Translations under genes and position numbers: made by a program
Notes under the pieces: generated by a model
What the model was told of the DNA's origin: nothing
What the model saw: the letters and a program-made list of their open reading frames with translations, nothing else
Databases searched by the model: none
Shown here: piece after piece, positions 1-7,759 of the stretch
How the letters are laid out: every line of letters begins with the position of its first letter
Numbering within the stretch: the first letter of the stretch is position 1
Origin: an uncultured Collinsella sp.
GTDB taxonomy: Bacteria; Actinomycetota; Coriobacteriia; Coriobacteriales; Coriobacteriaceae
DNA length: 21,181 bases
Assembly: GCA_900556515.1 (NCBI GenBank)
Contig: USPH01000002.1
Span: 1 to 21,181, forward strand
Direction: 5' to 3'

Positions 1-235
1 GGGGATAGTGTAGCTCGCACGGACGCGTCGTGCGACGATGCTCAGAAAATGCAGCAATGGTCTGCCAGCGCTAACGGGCACGGGGCGGAGACGAGCGGCT
101 GTCCGCGCGGCTTCGAGCCCGCTGCGCCTTCTCGTCCGTGCGAGTGCTCCATTTTGGGCCACATGGGTATGGGCACGCGCCTGTTTGCTCGACATACTTA
201 ATGTCGACAGCCCCTGTGCAAAGGAGGAAGTTTCC
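1..235. other. Upstream region with dyad symmetries, no gene recognised
   Basis: No convincing gene is seen here. A reading frame runs in from position 38 ahead of the first gene, but it has no ribosome site and its residues look like noncoding translation. The stretch holds a 7-bp-arm hairpin (15-21 with 29-35) and complementary segments around 77-95 and 140-150, so it could be a structured leader or the tail of an upstream transcript. A strong Shine-Dalgarno sequence (AAGGAGG, 221-227) closes the region. Confidence 0.4.
189..207. promoter_or_regulatory. Perfect 7-5-7 inverted repeat ahead of the zinc-ribbon gene
   Basis: TCGACAT (189-195) and ATGTCGA (201-207) are perfect inverted repeats around an ACTTA spacer, 28 bases before the start codon. 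This shape and position suit a dimeric repressor operator. A chance palindrome or a small RNA hairpin is also possible, and no matching second site was found in the window. Confidence 0.3.
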
Positions 236-1573
236 ATGGACGAGATGTTTGCCATTAAATGCCAAAACTGCGGCGGCCCCATGTATTCGCACCAGGCAAA
301 ACGCAGCTTTGAGTGCGCCTATTGCGGAACGGTCATCCCGTGGCAAGCGGACGCTGGGGAGCCTAAAAGCGCTTTGGGCATTCGCCATACACCGCTGACG
401 GTGGTTGACGGGTTGCTCAAGCTCACGCATGTCTCGCAGCTCGAGCGTCCGGAGGACCCGGAATGGTATTTCTTCAATTCGCACTGGCGCAATCAGTCGG
501 TTCTGGAGCATCTGCTGTGGGAAGATCGCGGGACGGCGCAGGAGTTCCAAGAGGCCACACACGTGAGCATTCCCTGCCCCTTCTGCGGCGCGTCCTTTGA
601 GGGCGAGTCCACCCAGCGCGTGTTCGAATGTCCGTCCTGCGGCAACAAGATTGGTGTGGCCGACTTGCTCAAACCCGGCACGTTTAGCAAGCGCCTGACC
701 ATGGGCGTGGGTGCCGAATACGTTCCCGAGCAGGGTATTCCGTGTGAGATTTCCCCACAGCAAGCGCGTGCCAACGCGCTGCAACTGGTGCGTCAGTACC
801 CGGATGCCTTTGCCGGGCACGACGTGGAAGACGCGATTCAAAACGACATGATGCTCTTCTATTTCCCCATGGCGCTGGCGGACCTGCGCATGATGGCGTC
901 CTTCCCAGGCAAGGGCCTGAGCAAGGAGACCCTGGTGTACTACGAGGTGCTCGATTGGGCATATCCCAGGGCCAACTACCTGGACGTTCGCCTTATGGGT
1001 ATTCTGGAGCCGTGGGACTTTGGCAAGGTGGGGCCGTTCGATCCCGCCATGCAGGAAGGTGACTTCCGCGTCGTCTCCGTCGATGCGTCCACTAAGGACC
1101 AGGTGGTCATTGACAAGCTGGCGCTCGATATTGCGGGCAACGATGCCGAGGCAGCCCTGGGGCTCAATAAAAAGAGCATCCGCACGTGGGCACGCAAGGC
1201 CCGCAAGCACAAAGACGGTCTGGTGATGGTGCCGGTCTACTTTGTCGATCGCCCAGCAACGGACAGTCGCGACGGCGAACAGGTGCGCATCGCCGTGAAC
1301 GGCCAGACGGGTCGCGCGGCCGCGGTGGTGTTTAGCGACAAGCGCGAGACGCATATCGTGGCGCCGCTCAACCCGAGCCTGCATCTGTCGAACGAAAGCA
1401 CCGTGCACGCCACGCCTATCGAGGTCAAATACGTTAAATCGCCGTTCCTATACCAGATCGTGCGCCGCGGGGGTGGCGAACAGCCGCGGCAGGTGGCAGC
1501 CGCGGCCGAGGGCTCCTACCGAGAGGAAAAGCCCAAACGCAAGGGCTTGTTAGCGGCGATTTTTGGGAAGTAG
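236..1573 (+). CDS. Double zinc-ribbon protein of unknown function
   Basis: A 445-residue protein starting at the ATG preceded by AAGGAGG with an 8-base gap. An upstream in-frame start at 38 has no ribosome site. Two zinc-ribbon motifs are visible: C9-x2-C12 with C27-x2-C30, and C114-x2-C117 with C132-x2-C135. Both follow the same plan, CxxCG then about 14 residues then F-E-C-x-x-CG, which suggests an internal duplication. The rest (about 140-445) has no motif I recognise; the C-terminus is basic (KPKRKG). No signal peptide or membrane segment is seen, so a cytoplasmic location is likely. Zinc ribbons of this type bind nucleic acid or protein partners, or are purely structural, so the role is open. 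It appears to be monocistronic. Confidence 0.8.
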   Translation: MDEMFAIKCQNCGGPMYSHQAKRSFECAYCGTVIPWQADAGEPKSALGIRHTPLTVVDGLLKLTHVSQLERPEDPEWYFFNSHWRNQSVLEHLLWEDRGTAQEFQEATHVSIPCPFCGASFEGESTQRVFECPSCGNKIGVADLLKPGTFSKRLTMGVGAEYVPEQGIPCEISPQQARANALQLVRQYPDAFAGHDVEDAIQNDMMLFYFPMALADLRMMASFPGKGLSKETLVYYEVLDWAYPRANYLDVRLMGILEPWDFGKVGPFDPAMQEGDFRVVSVDASTKDQVVIDKLALDIAGNDAEAALGLNKKSIRTWARKARKHKDGLVMVPVYFVDRPATDSRDGEQVRIAVNGQTGRAAAVVFSDKRETHIVAPLNPSLHLSNESTVHATPIEVKYVKSPFLYQIVRRGGGEQPRQVAAAAEGSYREEKPKRKGLLAAIFGK

Positions 1574-1943
1574 GGGAACGCGAGCTACTGTCCGGTCGTT
1601 TAACAGGAAGTAGATGTAAATAAACAGTGGAACGGCTGCAAAAGAGCCGTCTCGCTGGGTAAAATCAGGTTGTGCCGCGGAACCCGCTCCTCAGCTAGTC
1701 ACACTTCGGAAGCGCGGGCAACGCAGGTGCTATCGTCTAAAGGGCCGGCTGCAACCGGCCCTTTTCTGTGGCAGCCAATGGGCCCACATCAGACGAAGGT
1801 CGCGTTTTTACCTGTCGGGTCACGCTTGCCAGCCACGGCAAGGATGTCATCGCCGGCGTCCATGACCGGTATTGTTTTGTAGCGTGCGCCTCAACCGCGG
1901 GTGCGCCTGCGACGGCTGCGGTGGTTTCGGTCGCAACGTGCTG
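1574..1943. other. Intergenic region between convergent genes
   Basis: 370 bases without a supported gene. It holds a small hairpin, ACGGCT (1632-1637) with AGCCGT (1645-1650), and a strong terminator at 1739-1765. The 1660-1735 segment is GC-rich and could be a small RNA ending at that terminator, but it matches no tRNA, SRP RNA, tmRNA or riboswitch pattern I know. Reading frames here look random. Confidence 0.4.
1739..1765 (+). terminator. Strong intrinsic terminator, probably bidirectional
   Basis: A perfect 10-bp stem (1739-1748 with 1755-1764) around a CTGCAA loop, with four T on the plus strand. The A-rich 5' side gives three T on the minus strand, so it could serve both the zinc-ribbon gene and the convergent YhcG-type gene, although it lies about 165-180 bases from each stop codon. 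Confidence 0.85.
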
Positions 1944-2996
1944 CTATCCTTGCACTTCGCCATTAGTCGCTTCGTTGATGGCGCGGTACTCGGCACTCAG
2001 CTCGCGCGCCAGCTCTTCCTTGCTTGGAAGATACGGCAGGTATTTGGCGGCAAACACTTGGTCGTTGTCTTCGGGCAGCGTGTACTCGACGATCGAATCG
2101 CTTTTGTCCGCGCAGAGCACGATGCCTATGGGCGGATTGTCGCCTTCGTTCATGAGCTCACGCGTGTAGTAGTTCACATACATTTGCATCTGGCCCAGGT
2201 CCTGATGCGTAAGGTCATCGGTCTTAAGGTCGATGAGCACGAAGCAGCGCATCAGATAGTTGTAAAAAACAAGGTCAATATAGAAATGGCGCCCATCAAA
2301 GGTGATGCGCTTTTGGCGCGCCTCGAAAGCGAAGCCACGGCCAAGCTCCAACAGGAACTTCTGAAGATGTGTGATGAGCGCCTGCTCTAGATCGCTCTCG
2401 CGAAACGCAGTATCGTCCGAGAAACCTAAAAACTCCAGTACATATGGATCGCGGATGATATCCTCGGGGCGACGAGCTGGGGCGCTCTTTTGGATTTCTT
2501 GGGTGACAGCCTCCTTGTCTTTGCTGGCAAGTAGGCGCTCGCGGAACATGGTGTTGATCTGGCGTTCGAGCTGGCGCGTGCTCCAGCGAGAGTCGGCGCA
2601 TTCGTTCATGTACCAGGTGCGAGCTTCGGGGTCAGGAATGCGTATTAACCTGCGGTAATGTGTCCAGCTCAATTCGGGACGCAGTGAGTCCCGAATTGGA
2701 AATGCAAGATAGAACTGACGCATTTTGCGCAGCTCTCTTGCTTCAAAACCTTTACCAAAATCCTTGGTAAGTCTGATTGCGAGGGCCTTGAGCAGCGCCT
2801 CTCCATACCTGGCGCGCTCCTCTCCGCCCTGCTCATCAACTATGCTCTTGCCGATTTCCCAATACGCCTCAACCATCGCAAAGTTAACGGCGGTATAGGC
2901 CTTGTCGCGAGCGGCGTTGAGAATCGAGGAAACCTGCTTGTAAAAACCTTCGGGCACGATTGCCGATTCTCCACGGTTTACCAGTTCGCCCATCAC
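1944..2996 (-). CDS. YhcG/DUF1016-family PDDEXK nuclease
   Basis: About 350 residues, the usual size of the family. The N-terminal half (about 15-160) matches the DUF1016 N-terminal helical domain, with SxxxWTHYRRL-type and W-S-T-R-Q-L-E-R-Q-I motifs. The C-terminal half carries the PDDEXK-like nuclease core: F-Y-I-D241-L-V-F-Y followed by V-L-I-D256-L-K258, the family form in which Asp replaces the Glu of E-x-K. Members are often found near restriction-modification loci; none is visible here, so it is an orphan. Start is GTG at 2996 or the adjacent ATG at 2993; a GAGGAAAG sequence lies further upstream. DNA cleavage or repair after mobile-element activity is inferred from the family only. 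Confidence 0.9.
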   Translation of the reverse strand: MMGELVNRGESAIVPEGFYKQVSSILNAARDKAYTAVNFAMVEAYWEIGKSIVDEQGGEERARYGEALLKALAIRLTKDFGKGFEARELRKMRQFYLAFPIRDSLRPELSWTHYRRLIRIPDPEARTWYMNECADSRWSTRQLERQINTMFRERLLASKDKEAVTQEIQKSAPARRPEDIIRDPYVLEFLGFSDDTAFRESDLEQALITHLQKFLLELGRGFAFEARQKRITFDGRHFYIDLVFYNYLMRCFVLIDLKTDDLTHQDLGQMQMYVNYYTRELMNEGDNPPIGIVLCADKSDSIVEYTLPEDNDQVFAAKYLPYLPSKEELARELSAEYRAINEATNGEVQG

Positions 2997-3161
2997 TGTC
3001 GCCCCACTTTCCTCTTGTGGAATGCATCTTTATCGCATCTAGTTTAAAGCCTCGCGCGGACACGAATTGCTGTGCTGTCTGGCACCTTCGCATGGGAGCC
3101 TTGCGGTGACTAAAATGTGGCAATAGAGACAGTTTTAGCGAACCCCACGGGAGTGACGCGT

Positions 3162-3431
3162 ATGGACAACAACACGCTGCTATTCCAGGACAAAGGTTCG
3201 GGTAGGTTTAAAGACGTTAAGATCTACCCCAATCGTATCGAGGTGCTCAAGAAGGGCACTTTTGGCGGCAGGCACACCGAGATTGTCTACCTTAAGGACA
3301 TCACGGGGGTCAACAGGATCAAGGGTCGCGACGTTTTCCTGCGTAACAGGCTGTTGACCGCTTGCGTCTTTAGCCTGAGTAGCCGTGCGAAGGCCCAGGA
3401 ATTTGTGAAAGCGCTGAACATGGTGATGTAG
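3162..3431 (+). CDS. Small PH-like domain protein
   Basis: An 89-residue protein. ATG 3162 is preceded by GGGAG; an in-frame start at 3117 lacks a ribosome site. The pattern of short beta strands (LLFQD, FKDVKIYPNRIEVLKK, TEIVYLKDITGV) followed by a C-terminal helix (AKAQEFVKALNMV) resembles bacterial PH-like domains, in which residues such as I-Y-P-x-R-I-E-V-x-K and the D-I-T-G-V turn recur. No membrane segment or signal peptide is present. Function is unknown. The gene converges on the PI-PLC gene and shares its terminator. Confidence 0.7.
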   Translation: MDNNTLLFQDKGSGRFKDVKIYPNRIEVLKKGTFGGRHTEIVYLKDITGVNRIKGRDVFLRNRLLTACVFSLSSRAKAQEFVKALNMVM

Positions 3432-3455
3432 CCGATAGCGGCGTTCGGGCCAAGG

Positions 3456-3494
3456 TAAAAATCGGGGCGCAGAACGGTATTCTGCGCCCCGATT
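3456..3494 (-). terminator. Intrinsic terminator between convergent genes
   Basis: A perfect 15-bp stem (3460-3474 with 3480-3494) around a CGGTA loop. On the minus strand it is followed by five T, so it is a canonical terminator for the PI-PLC gene. Without a T-run on the plus strand, it would act more weakly for the PH-like gene. Confidence 0.9.
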
Positions 3495-3523
3495 GAGTTA
3501 ATGCGCCCAAAAGACTGGCTTAC

Positions 3524-6028
3524 CTATTCGTTAACGTCCTCGGTATTGTCGCGGTCACTGGCAAGCATTGCTGCACCTGCGACCGTTGTCGCCACGGCGG
3601 CGGCAGCGAGCCCGGCGGCAACGCCAGAGCCGTCGCCCGTGTTGGCGAGCTTTCCGCCCGAGCTCTTGCCCTGGTCTCTCTTGTTGCTCTTGCCGTTCTT
3701 GTCGGCGCCGCCTGCGTTGGAACCCGTGCCGCTGCCGGTGCCGCCCGCGTTGCCCGAGGCTGCAACGGTAAAGCTTGCGGCTCCGTCGCTGGCGAGCGTG
3801 TAGTTCTGCGCCGCGTCGCCCAAGAGACCGTTCACGCGTACCCAGTACGTTCCTGCGGCAAATGTTTCGCCCTCGGCCATTGCCGTGCCCGGAGCGCCGT
3901 CCGCGTCGTGCACAAACTCGAGCTGGGCCGTGCAGGCATCGGTTTCGAGCTTGCCCTCGAGTGATGCCGCAATCTTGGCGCGCACGTCTTCGCCGGCCTT
4001 AAGGCCTTCGAGTCCCTCAAAATGAGGCGTCAGCGCACGTGGATCGATATCGATGGGCACAGGGCCCTGCAGCCCCGTAACAGTCTCGTTGCCCAGGGCG
4101 TCGACATCCACATATTCGATGGCAAACGCATGTCCCGAGGCCGCTACGTTGAGTACGTTGCTGCTGTCGACAAGGCGGAAATGGCCCTCGCCAACGGTCT
4201 TGCCATCTTGGAGCGAGGCATCGCTCAGCGAGTCGCCGTACGTCATGCGCATGCGGGTCGGGAGATAGTACGGGAGATAGTACGAAGCCGTCTGCTTGTG
4301 CTCCGTATCGTAATTGCGCTGGTAGATGCTCCGGGCCAGCGCCGCATCAACAAAGTCGGATGCGATGATGCCAATGTGCTTGAGGTAATCTGACTTTGTA
4401 TCCTCGATGCCGCTGGGATTGATGTACGGGCTCTTATACAGATGCTCGTTGACTACTCGTGCCGAGGTAAAAGGATTGCCTCCGTGCGACAAGCCCGTGC
4501 AGCTGGTGTAGTTGATAGACCAGCAACGCTCCAGGACTTTCTCCTTGGCCCCGTTATCGTCCTCGACATCTACCTCGTTGCGCGTGCGCCCGGTCGTTTC
4601 CTTCAGCGCATTATCGACCCAGCTGAGCTTGTCGGTTCCCGTGAGTTTGTACTTGTCCTGGGCGTATACCTTGGTGCAATAGGGCTCTTTGTCGCCTGTT
4701 TCCCCCGCGGCTTCAAAGCCCCGCGCGTCTTGGACGAGACACATGGAACTGCTGTCGGTGTGCACTGCGATTTTGTTATCCCATTCGGTGAGGTCGAGTC
4801 CCCACGTGTGGCCGCTTACGCTGTCGCCGTCGAGTCCAAATCGACGTAGCAGGACGATCTTTCCGCGCACCTCGCCCAGTGTGGGAACGCGGCTCGACGT
4901 ATAGAACAGTTTGGGGTTGTCGTCCAAAACCTTGGCGAAAGCCGTCGTAACACTTTCGTCGGTAGCCTCGTCGTTGCCTCGTGATACAAGCATGATGAGC
5001 GCTTCTGTCGGGTTTTCGTTCAAAAACGTTTTGAAGTAGCCTATGGCATCGGAAAGATGCAAAAAGTACGCGTCTTTTTTGAGCAGGTAGTACATCCCAT
5101 GGTCGATGCCAGGGTTGTCGCCCTTTCCGAGACGGATATCAAAATAGCGAATGCCTTCGAGCAGCTGCGTGGGAATGTAATCCTGCTGGCATTTTACTTG
5201 CGAGGATTGGGGCTCAGTGTCGTTGTCCACGCTGCAGGTGCCCGAATCGTGCGTGCCCGGGATGCTCAGCTCGTCGAGGAACTTGTTGTCGTCGACGTAT
5301 TTCATCCAACATGGTCCGTCGACGTAGCTGCTGTACGTAATCCAGTCGAGGCTGCTAACCGTGGCATCGTTCTTTTTCATGTCGTAACCGATAAGTTCGA
5401 GCTCCCACGGAATGCTCTTACTCTTACTCTTATGGCAGATCTTATTGTTGTCCTGGTCTTCGCCGTTCGATTCTATTGCCAGGTACTTAATGTCTTTTTT
5501 CTCGGTTTCTTTCTCGACCGTGCGGTCTCGGATGATATAGGTTCCGTTTGATTGACGCTCGAACGCAAAAGAGCGACTGGGCTTGCCGTCATGCTCGCCA
5601 CTCCATACGTGGATGACCTTTCCGTCTTTGTCCGAGTCGCCATCGACCGACCAAATGCTGTAGCCCGTCTTTTTATGCTCTTCGAAATTGAGCAAGGTGC
5701 GGATAGCATACCAGTTTGTATCGTCATTCTTGGTCGTTACGTTCTCAAGGATGAGCTTGCTGGACGTGCCGTCATTAAACAGATGGCAGACGTTGCCGAT
5801 GACGTTGCCGTCTTCGTTAACGCTTGCGGTACGAAAATAGCCCGCGGGGCGAAGGCGAATGACGAAATTGTTGAGGCTGACCGACGCTGTGGCAGCGTCG
5901 TCTGCAAATGCCGCTCGTGGGCCAATGCCCAATGCCGCGGTTTCGGGCAGGCTTGCAAGTGGCGACAACGCCGCGAGTCCAAGGCCCAACGTAAATGCTC
6001 GGCGGCTGATGGCGTGGTGTTCGGTCAT
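3524..6028 (-). CDS. Tat-exported, wall-anchored PI-PLC X-domain protein with ricin-like region
   Basis: 834 residues. The N-terminus has a Tat motif (S8-R9-R10-A-F) and hydrophobic stretch with likely cleavage after A-F-A42. Residues about 45-215 resemble a ricin-type beta-trefoil (repeated Y-x-I/x-S-x-N-G-x-x-I elements). Residues about 245-600 form a PI-PLC X domain: S-I-P-G-T-H260-D261-S, Y-F-D297-I-R299 and D-H310-G align with the catalytic His32/Asp33, Asp67/Arg69 and His82 of Bacillus PI-PLC, so the two acid-base histidines are kept. After a beta-rich region comes a Gly/Lys/Ser linker, an LANTG sorting motif (794-798) and a hydrophobic segment. LAXTG motifs are typical of class E sortases in actinobacteria. 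The tail after the hydrophobic segment is mostly acidic, unlike most sorting signals. Likely substrates are phosphoinositides or GPI/inositol glycans of the host; this is inference. Confidence 0.85.
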   Translation of the reverse strand: MTEHHAISRRAFTLGLGLAALSPLASLPETAALGIGPRAAFADDAATASVSLNNFVIRLRPAGYFRTASVNEDGNVIGNVCHLFNDGTSSKLILENVTTKNDDTNWYAIRTLLNFEEHKKTGYSIWSVDGDSDKDGKVIHVWSGEHDGKPSRSFAFERQSNGTYIIRDRTVEKETEKKDIKYLAIESNGEDQDNNKICHKSKSKSIPWELELIGYDMKKNDATVSSLDWITYSSYVDGPCWMKYVDDNKFLDELSIPGTHDSGTCSVDNDTEPQSSQVKCQQDYIPTQLLEGIRYFDIRLGKGDNPGIDHGMYYLLKKDAYFLHLSDAIGYFKTFLNENPTEALIMLVSRGNDEATDESVTTAFAKVLDDNPKLFYTSSRVPTLGEVRGKIVLLRRFGLDGDSVSGHTWGLDLTEWDNKIAVHTDSSSMCLVQDARGFEAAGETGDKEPYCTKVYAQDKYKLTGTDKLSWVDNALKETTGRTRNEVDVEDDNGAKEKVLERCWSINYTSCTGLSHGGNPFTSARVVNEHLYKSPYINPSGIEDTKSDYLKHIGIIASDFVDAALARSIYQRNYDTEHKQTASYYLPYYLPTRMRMTYGDSLSDASLQDGKTVGEGHFRLVDSSNVLNVAASGHAFAIEYVDVDALGNETVTGLQGPVPIDIDPRALTPHFEGLEGLKAGEDVRAKIAASLEGKLETDACTAQLEFVHDADGAPGTAMAEGETFAAGTYWVRVNGLLGDAAQNYTLASDGAASFTVAASGNAGGTGSGTGSNAGGADKNGKSNKRDQGKSSGGKLANTGDGSGVAAGLAAAAVATTVAGAAMLASDRDNTEDVNE

Positions 6029-6333
6029 AACTTCTCCATTCGTAGAGTGCGGTTATGCGATAGTTTTGGTCACTATACTGCTCAGATGTTTAAAGATGCT
6101 GGTTTAATTGTCTGCGCGGCGCAATAAATCGGCGGGCGGACGTGTTGGGGTGTTTGTCGTTTTCGTACTGTTGCTACATTTGGAGCGGTTCCGGCGTCCG
6201 GCATCCTCGCGTTCGTTGGTTACCGGCATAAGAAAGGGAGGGTCGGTTTACCGGCCCTCCCTGGGTACGAAGCGCTGGGGTACCGCCGCTTGTTAGCACT
6301 GCGCCCGTGTTTCCCGCTGCGCTCGCCAGTTAC
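6029..6333. other. Intergenic region upstream of the PI-PLC gene
   Basis: No gene is supported. On the minus strand a TATAGT hexamer (6072-6077) about 45 bases before the start codon is a plausible -10 for the PI-PLC gene; no good -35 is seen. A GGAGAA ribosome site directly precedes the ATG. The rest holds the terminator of the following lipoprotein gene (6231-6262). Confidence 0.4.
6231..6262 (-). terminator. Intrinsic terminator of the first lipoprotein gene
   Basis: A 12-bp stem (6235-6246 with 6251-6262, one G-U pair) with a four-base loop. On the minus strand it is followed by TTTCTT. It lies about 70 bases past the stop of the lipoprotein gene. Confidence 0.85.
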
Positions 6334-6927
6334 TTAGCGCTTGATCTCGATATCGTCGAGCTTGACGTCCATGGCCTCGGTCTTGGCCTCGGCGATGTCG
6401 TCGGCAAATTCCAGAGACTTCATCATGGTCTCGACGGCGTCCTTGTGCTCCTCGACGTTGTCGATGCGCACATACACGCTGCCACCGTCAACGTCGGTGA
6501 AGTACTCGGTCGTCACGCCGCCCGAGTGTGTGTAGGAAGCGTTGCGCCAGGTCTTGCCGTTGTACTTGACGGGGTCATTCTCGGTCCACTCAAAGCTGGC
6601 ATTCCACTTTGCCTCGTAGTCGAACAGCTCGTCGGCGTTCTTGTCAGAGTCGAAGACGGGGATGAAGCGATCACTGGCGTGCTCGCTCTCGGTGAACTTA
6701 AACTGGGCCCTGTCGGCGGTGTCGCCGGCAACGTCGGTAATCTCGACGCCCTCGGGAACCTCGACCTTAAACCAAATGAAGTCGGTCCTCATATCCACGG
6801 CTGGCTTTTCTGCCCCGCCGCCACCGCCACTTCCGGTAGCGTCGCCGCTGCCACCGCAGCCCACCAGGGCAACTGCGGCAAAGAGACTGATGCAGAGGGT
6901 GAGAATCGCAAAGGCCTTCTTTTTCAT
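6334..6927 (-). CDS. Lipoprotein, paralogue of the next gene
   Basis: A 197-residue lipoprotein of unknown function. GAGGAGG lies 8 bases before the ATG. The signal peptide is MKKK plus a hydrophobic stretch ending in a lipobox L-V-G-C24, followed by a Gly-rich tether. The mature domain begins near T-D-F-I-W-F-K-V-E and ends with a charged helix and I-E-I-K-R. It shares ordered blocks with the protein at 7157-7759: D-R-F-I-P-V, D-P-V-x-Y-N-G-x-T-W, F-T-D-V-D-x-G-S-V-Y and S-x-E-F-x-D-D-I. The pair therefore arose by duplication. The protein should sit on the outer face of the membrane. Each copy has its own terminator, so they are separate transcription units. Confidence 0.85.
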   Translation of the reverse strand: MKKKAFAILTLCISLFAAVALVGCGGSGDATGSGGGGGAEKPAVDMRTDFIWFKVEVPEGVEITDVAGDTADRAQFKFTESEHASDRFIPVFDSDKNADELFDYEAKWNASFEWTENDPVKYNGKTWRNASYTHSGGVTTEYFTDVDGGSVYVRIDNVEEHKDAVETMMKSLEFADDIAEAKTEAMDVKLDDIEIKR

Positions 6928-6999
6928 GGTCGTGTCCTCCTCGATCTGTAACCGCCCATGGATTACCTGTCTTTACTGTACGCGTGGACGGCTCGCTAG

Positions 7000-7018
7000 G
7001 GTGGGCCATGTGTCCCAT
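7000..7018. repeat. 19-bp repeat, copy 1 (upstream of first lipoprotein)
   Basis: GGTGGGCCATGTGTCCCAT occurs here and again, exactly, at 7955-7973. The core has imperfect dyad symmetry (GGG-n-CA-n4-TG-n-CCC when centred), as expected of an operator. This copy lies 73 bases before the lipoprotein start, close to a possible TACAGT -10 near 6976-6981 on the minus strand. Confidence 0.55.
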
Positions 7019-7064
7019 TCTGAGGGCCGGATTTGCGCCGTTAAGTGGCAATATGTTCGGGCGC

Positions 7065-7099
7065 AAAAGAGGGGAGGGCCGGTGCTGTCGGCCCTCCCC
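7065..7099 (-). terminator. Intrinsic terminator of the second lipoprotein gene
   Basis: An 11-bp stem (7071-7081 with 7089-7099) with a 7-base loop, followed on the minus strand by TCTTTTG. It is 58 bases past the stop codon and resembles the terminator of the neighbouring paralogue in its GGGAGGGCCG arm. Confidence 0.85.
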
Positions 7100-7156
7100 G
7101 GGATGAGGTGCCCGTTCATTTAATGGGGCGTTCGTGCGGGTGTGCGCGAACCCTTG

Positions 7157-7759
7157 CTACTTGATCTCGATGCTCGAAATCTCGACGTCGCGGGCCTCGG
7201 TGACGGCCGCCTTGATGTCGTCGGGGAACTCGATGGAGTTGAGGAGCGTCTCGGCTTCTTTCTCGTGAAGGTCGACGTTCCTAATCATGATATAGACGCT
7301 TCCCGTGTCGACGTCGGTAAAGAGGTAGGTATAAGTGCCGCCGTTGTCCTTGCACGTTCCGGTGAGCCATGTTCTGCCGTTGTACTCGACGGGGTCGCCA
7401 TCCTCCCACTGGAACGTTCCGGTGTGCCTTTCGGCCTGCTCTGCAAAGGACTCTTCGGCCGTCATCTTCTCTTGCCAAACGGGGATGAAACGGTCGACTG
7501 TGGTGTTCTCGTTCTCGGGGAAAGTGAGCTGGACCTTGTCGGCATTCTTGCCAGCGGAGTCGCTTACACCAACGCTCTCGGGCATCTCGACCTTAAACCA
7601 AATGAAGTCAGTCTTCTTGGCAACCGGGGCCTTTTCCTTACTTTCGCTCTTAGCGGCGCTGCCGCCCCCGCCCGATGCGCTCCCGCCGCAGCCGACAAGG
7701 GCAAACGCGGCAAAGAGGGCGATGCAAAGGGAAAGGATCGATAGGGTCTTTATCTTCAT
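7157..7759 (-). CDS. Lipoprotein, paralogue of the previous gene
   Basis: A 200-residue lipoprotein. AAGGAGG precedes the ATG at 7759; a longer in-frame reading to 7900 lacks a ribosome site and would bury the signal peptide. MKIK, a hydrophobic stretch and a lipobox L-V-G-C24 are followed by a Gly/Ser/Lys tether. The mature domain (about 50-200) aligns block by block with the protein at 6334-6927, beginning T-D-F-I-W-F-K-V-E-M-P-E and ending A-x-D-V-E-I-S-S-I-E-I-K. No known family is recognised. The signal peptides are nearly identical between paralogues while the mature domains have diverged, consistent with different ligands or partners. Confidence 0.85.
   Translation of the reverse strand: MKIKTLSILSLCIALFAAFALVGCGGSASGGGGSAAKSESKEKAPVAKKTDFIWFKVEMPESVGVSDSAGKNADKVQLTFPENENTTVDRFIPVWQEKMTAEESFAEQAERHTGTFQWEDGDPVEYNGRTWLTGTCKDNGGTYTYLFTDVDTGSVYIMIRNVDLHEKEAETLLNSIEFPDDIKAAVTEARDVEISSIEIK

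Noticed and set aside
151..172. Third copy of the 19-bp GGTGGGCCATGTGTCCCAT repeat
   Set aside because: Only a short GGGCCACATGGG-like similarity; too degenerate to count as a copy.
71..1408. 445-codon minus-strand frame opposite the zinc-ribbon gene
   Set aside because: The plus frame has two intact zinc ribbons and an ideal ribosome site; the antisense frame is a composition artefact.
1660..1740. Candidate tRNA, SRP RNA or tmRNA
   Set aside because: No cloverleaf, no SRP tetraloop/asymmetric-bulge motif and no tag-coding frame can be drawn.
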